Shown here: positions 62,544-64,000 of the stretch, piece after piece
Numbering within the stretch: the first letter of the stretch is position 1
Layout: each line of letters starts with the position of its first letter
Source: Halalkalicoccus jeotgali B3
Lineage (GTDB): Archaea; Halobacteriota; Halobacteria; Halobacteriales; Halalkalicoccaceae
Assembly: GCF_000196895.1 (NCBI RefSeq)
Contig: NC_014299.1
Span: 299,535-363,534 of the forward strand
Reading direction: 5' to 3'
Length of the DNA: 64,000 bases
Program-made: the position numbers and the translations under genes
Notes under the pieces: generated by a model
Databases searched by the model: none
Seen by the model: only the letters and a program-made list of their open reading frames with translations
Told to the model about the DNA's origin: nothing

Positions 62544-63250
62544 TCTGGTCGCCAAACGGGCCCAATTTTGGGAGTCTGCCCGGAGATTGCGTGATGACCT
62601 TCCGTTCGCTCCTGGCGAAAGTATCGAATTCAACCATTACGGTGGTCAACGTCGGACCTATTCCCGCGGTATTACTACGGCATTATCGGGTCTATCACCT
62701 ACATGAGCATAGGACTTGGGCAGCGATCACTCTCATTTTCAGCAAATCGGTGATCCATGCTTCCCTGGCAGTAGTAACAGAGATTTGAGGTAAGGTAAAT
62801 CATCAATCGAAGTAGAAGGTATTACACAGCGGGATAGAGAAGCAGTGTGCGTTCGCGAGGGGCGAACCTCACCTCACCCTATTGCTAGCCGAATAACGAT
62901 GAATGTAGGTCGTTAGCAAGCCGAATTTATAGAGTTGAGGAGGAGACCCACTCAACGGTCAGAGTTGAAATTTGATAACGCCCTTCATCGCCGAAATGGA
63001 GTTCGCTGCTGGAGGACTCCGCAGACGGTCTCTCTACCACACCTCTCAAGAAATTTATAGAAAGTCGGACGATGAGAACTACTGTTTTCTCGCCGTCCTG
63101 CGTATTACATACATATGGTTGTAAAAAGAACCATCAAGTTGCTCAGTAGCTTATTACAGTAGGATATATGTAAACAGAGGAATATGGTTGTCGCGAAAGG
63201 AAGCCACTGAGCCGAGAATGTGGAGAGACGTGCTCTTAATCACGTGTTTG
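62544..63250. other. intergenic stretch without recognisable gene
   Basis: About 700 bases. Only short shadow frames are present, with A/T-rich parts at 62990-63200. No insertion-sequence ends, tRNA or long hairpin were recognised. Confidence 0.4.
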
Positions 63251-63730
63251 CTATATTTCGTCGATAGTTGAGAGGTCCTCGAGTTCGGCTTCGAGGTCGG
63301 TTTGCTCCGCCTCGAGCGAGGCAACACTCTCCTGTTCGGTTTCGAGATCGTAGGTAACGTCCTCGAGCTGGGATTGGGTGTCGCGAAGCGCATCGAGCTG
63401 TTCGGATCCCGTACTCTCGGAGTCAGCTTCCTGGCGCGATGCGAGCGTTTCGCGCGCGTCCTCAAGTTCGGTTTCAGTACTTTTGAATTGATTCGTGACG
63501 CGAGCGTGTTCCTCTTCAAGGGAGTCGCGTTCGCGCTGGGCTTCCGAGAGGTCGCTGAGTTGGTCGTCGATGGCGCGTTTTTCGGCTTGGAGCTGGCTGA
63601 TCCGGGTTTCGATTTCCTCGACGTCGACCTCATGACCAGCGTCTAATTGATTCAGTTGCTGCTCCTAAACTTCACTGACGAATGCGGATGAGAACCACAG
63701 GGCATCCTCCAAAGTCGTGGACTGCCACAT
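63251..63730 (-). pseudogene. acidic coiled-coil protein interrupted by TAG
   Basis: From the ATG at 63728-63730 the frame reads MWQSTTLEDALWFSSAFVSE, then Val and TAG (63665-63667). It then stays open to 63251 as a continuous acidic coiled coil (VEEIETRISQLQAEKRAIDD, LEEEHARVTNQFKSTETELE, LEAEQTDLEAELEDL). Total 159 residues including the amber position. The later part has no start codon of its own. The basic frames seen on either strand across this interval are shadows of it. It could be a decayed gene or a sequencing error. Confidence 0.55.
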
Positions 63731-63922
63731 TCTTCGCGTCCTTTTAAGGCTACAAATGAGACTGGAAATACTGGGAGCTGGTGAGTCCACAATCGGCGCG
63801 AACACAGAACAGGATCGACTTAGCGAGTGACTATCACTTGAACTACTGACAGATACCGTGAAAATGAGCGGAAATGGACAGAGCAGCCGCTATCGAATCG
63901 GAGACCCGGAGTGAGAAAAGTG

Positions 63923-63977
63923 TTACCCGAACTCCCGGAGAAAGTCGCCTAACGCCCGCACGAACGTCTTCGCCGTA
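63923..63977 (-). CDS. possible 3' end of a gene cut by the clone end
   Basis: The last 55 natural bases read on the minus strand as TAKTFVRALGDFLREFG followed by TAA. This looks like the C-terminus of a protein continuing beyond the insert. Too short to identify. Confidence 0.25.
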
Positions 63978-64000
63978 GTGGGATCCTCTAGAGTCGACCT
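63978..64000. other. cloning-vector sequence at the right end
   Basis: GTGGGATCCTCTAGAGTCGA plus CCT is the BamHI-XbaI-SalI polylinker order of pUC-derived vectors. The leading GTG before GGATCC matches the cut Eco72I (CAC/GTG) half-site arm of fosmid pCC1FOS, as I recall it. The natural insert therefore ends at about 63977. Confidence 0.85.

Noticed and set aside
63154..63646. Basic 159-codon frame (minus) and hydrophobic 114-codon frame (plus)
   Set aside because: Both are shadows of the acidic coiled-coil reading frame at 63251-63730.
1..64000. CRISPR arrays, rRNA and tRNA genes
   Set aside because: No regularly spaced repeats and no tRNA or rRNA signatures were recognised on either strand by reading.

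Overview
The window reads as haloarchaeal DNA (class Halobacteria). It encodes a TFB-type basal transcription factor, a Bat-family regulator, a deoxyhypusine synthase, twin-arginine lipoproteins and many acidic proteins. Several genes start within a few bases of where transcription should begin, as in leaderless haloarchaeal mRNAs. No rRNA, tRNA or CRISPR array was seen. The last 23 bases match cloning-vector polylinker, apparently the half-site arm of a fosmid of the pCC1FOS type, so the right edge is a clone end and not natural DNA.

Region 1 (1-9.8 kb): an aspartoacylase-like hydrolase, a MazF-like toxin with a winged-helix partner, a cytochrome bd oxidase operon (cydA, cydB and a coupled small membrane protein), a membrane protein/regulator pair, a TFB gene, a decayed stretch with an aldo/keto reductase remnant, and an MFS exporter. 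The same inverted repeat, CGGATTCC-N9-GGAATCCG, lies upstream of both cydA and the TFB gene.

Region 2 (10-34 kb): chromosome-like. It holds a large Bat-type sensor/regulator, a tiny zinc-ribbon protein with glutamate dehydrogenase, two uroporphyrinogen-III synthase paralogs, MFS transporters, a broken copper-type P-ATPase, deoxyhypusine synthase, an amino-acid permease, a damaged rhodanese, a kinase-aminotransferase fusion, a nucleoside deaminase, a TauE/SafE transporter, a doubly frameshifted SMR exporter, a DUF488 protein, a protoglobin divergent from an HxlR regulator, and a 2-hydroxyacid dehydrogenase.

Region 3 (34.4-50.4 kb): a putative conjugative or integrative module. Two Tat lipoproteins and small proteins precede a tightly packed operon encoding a pilin-like protein, a VirB6-like membrane protein, a VirB4-like ATPase, an unrecognised coupled protein and a VirD4/TraG-like ATPase. 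A winged-helix/coiled-coil protein and about 1.7 kb of apparently noncoding, repeat-bearing DNA follow. No relaxase or integrase was recognised. The module ends in broken HAD and PadR genes.

Region 4 (50.4-62.5 kb): a carbohydrate-use locus. It has a ribose-type ABC importer (lipoprotein, permease, ATPase), three xylose-isomerase-like TIM-barrel epimerases, a zinc alcohol dehydrogenase, a glycoside-hydrolase-like protein, a small HTH protein, an IclR regulator, and a second sugar-binding protein that has lost its export signal and may be a cytoplasmic sensor. An epoxide-hydrolase-like gene follows, then a mostly empty end with an interrupted coiled-coil gene.

At least five loci carry single-base frameshifts or nonsense codons. 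Whether these are real pseudogenes or errors in a clone-derived assembly cannot be settled from sequence alone.
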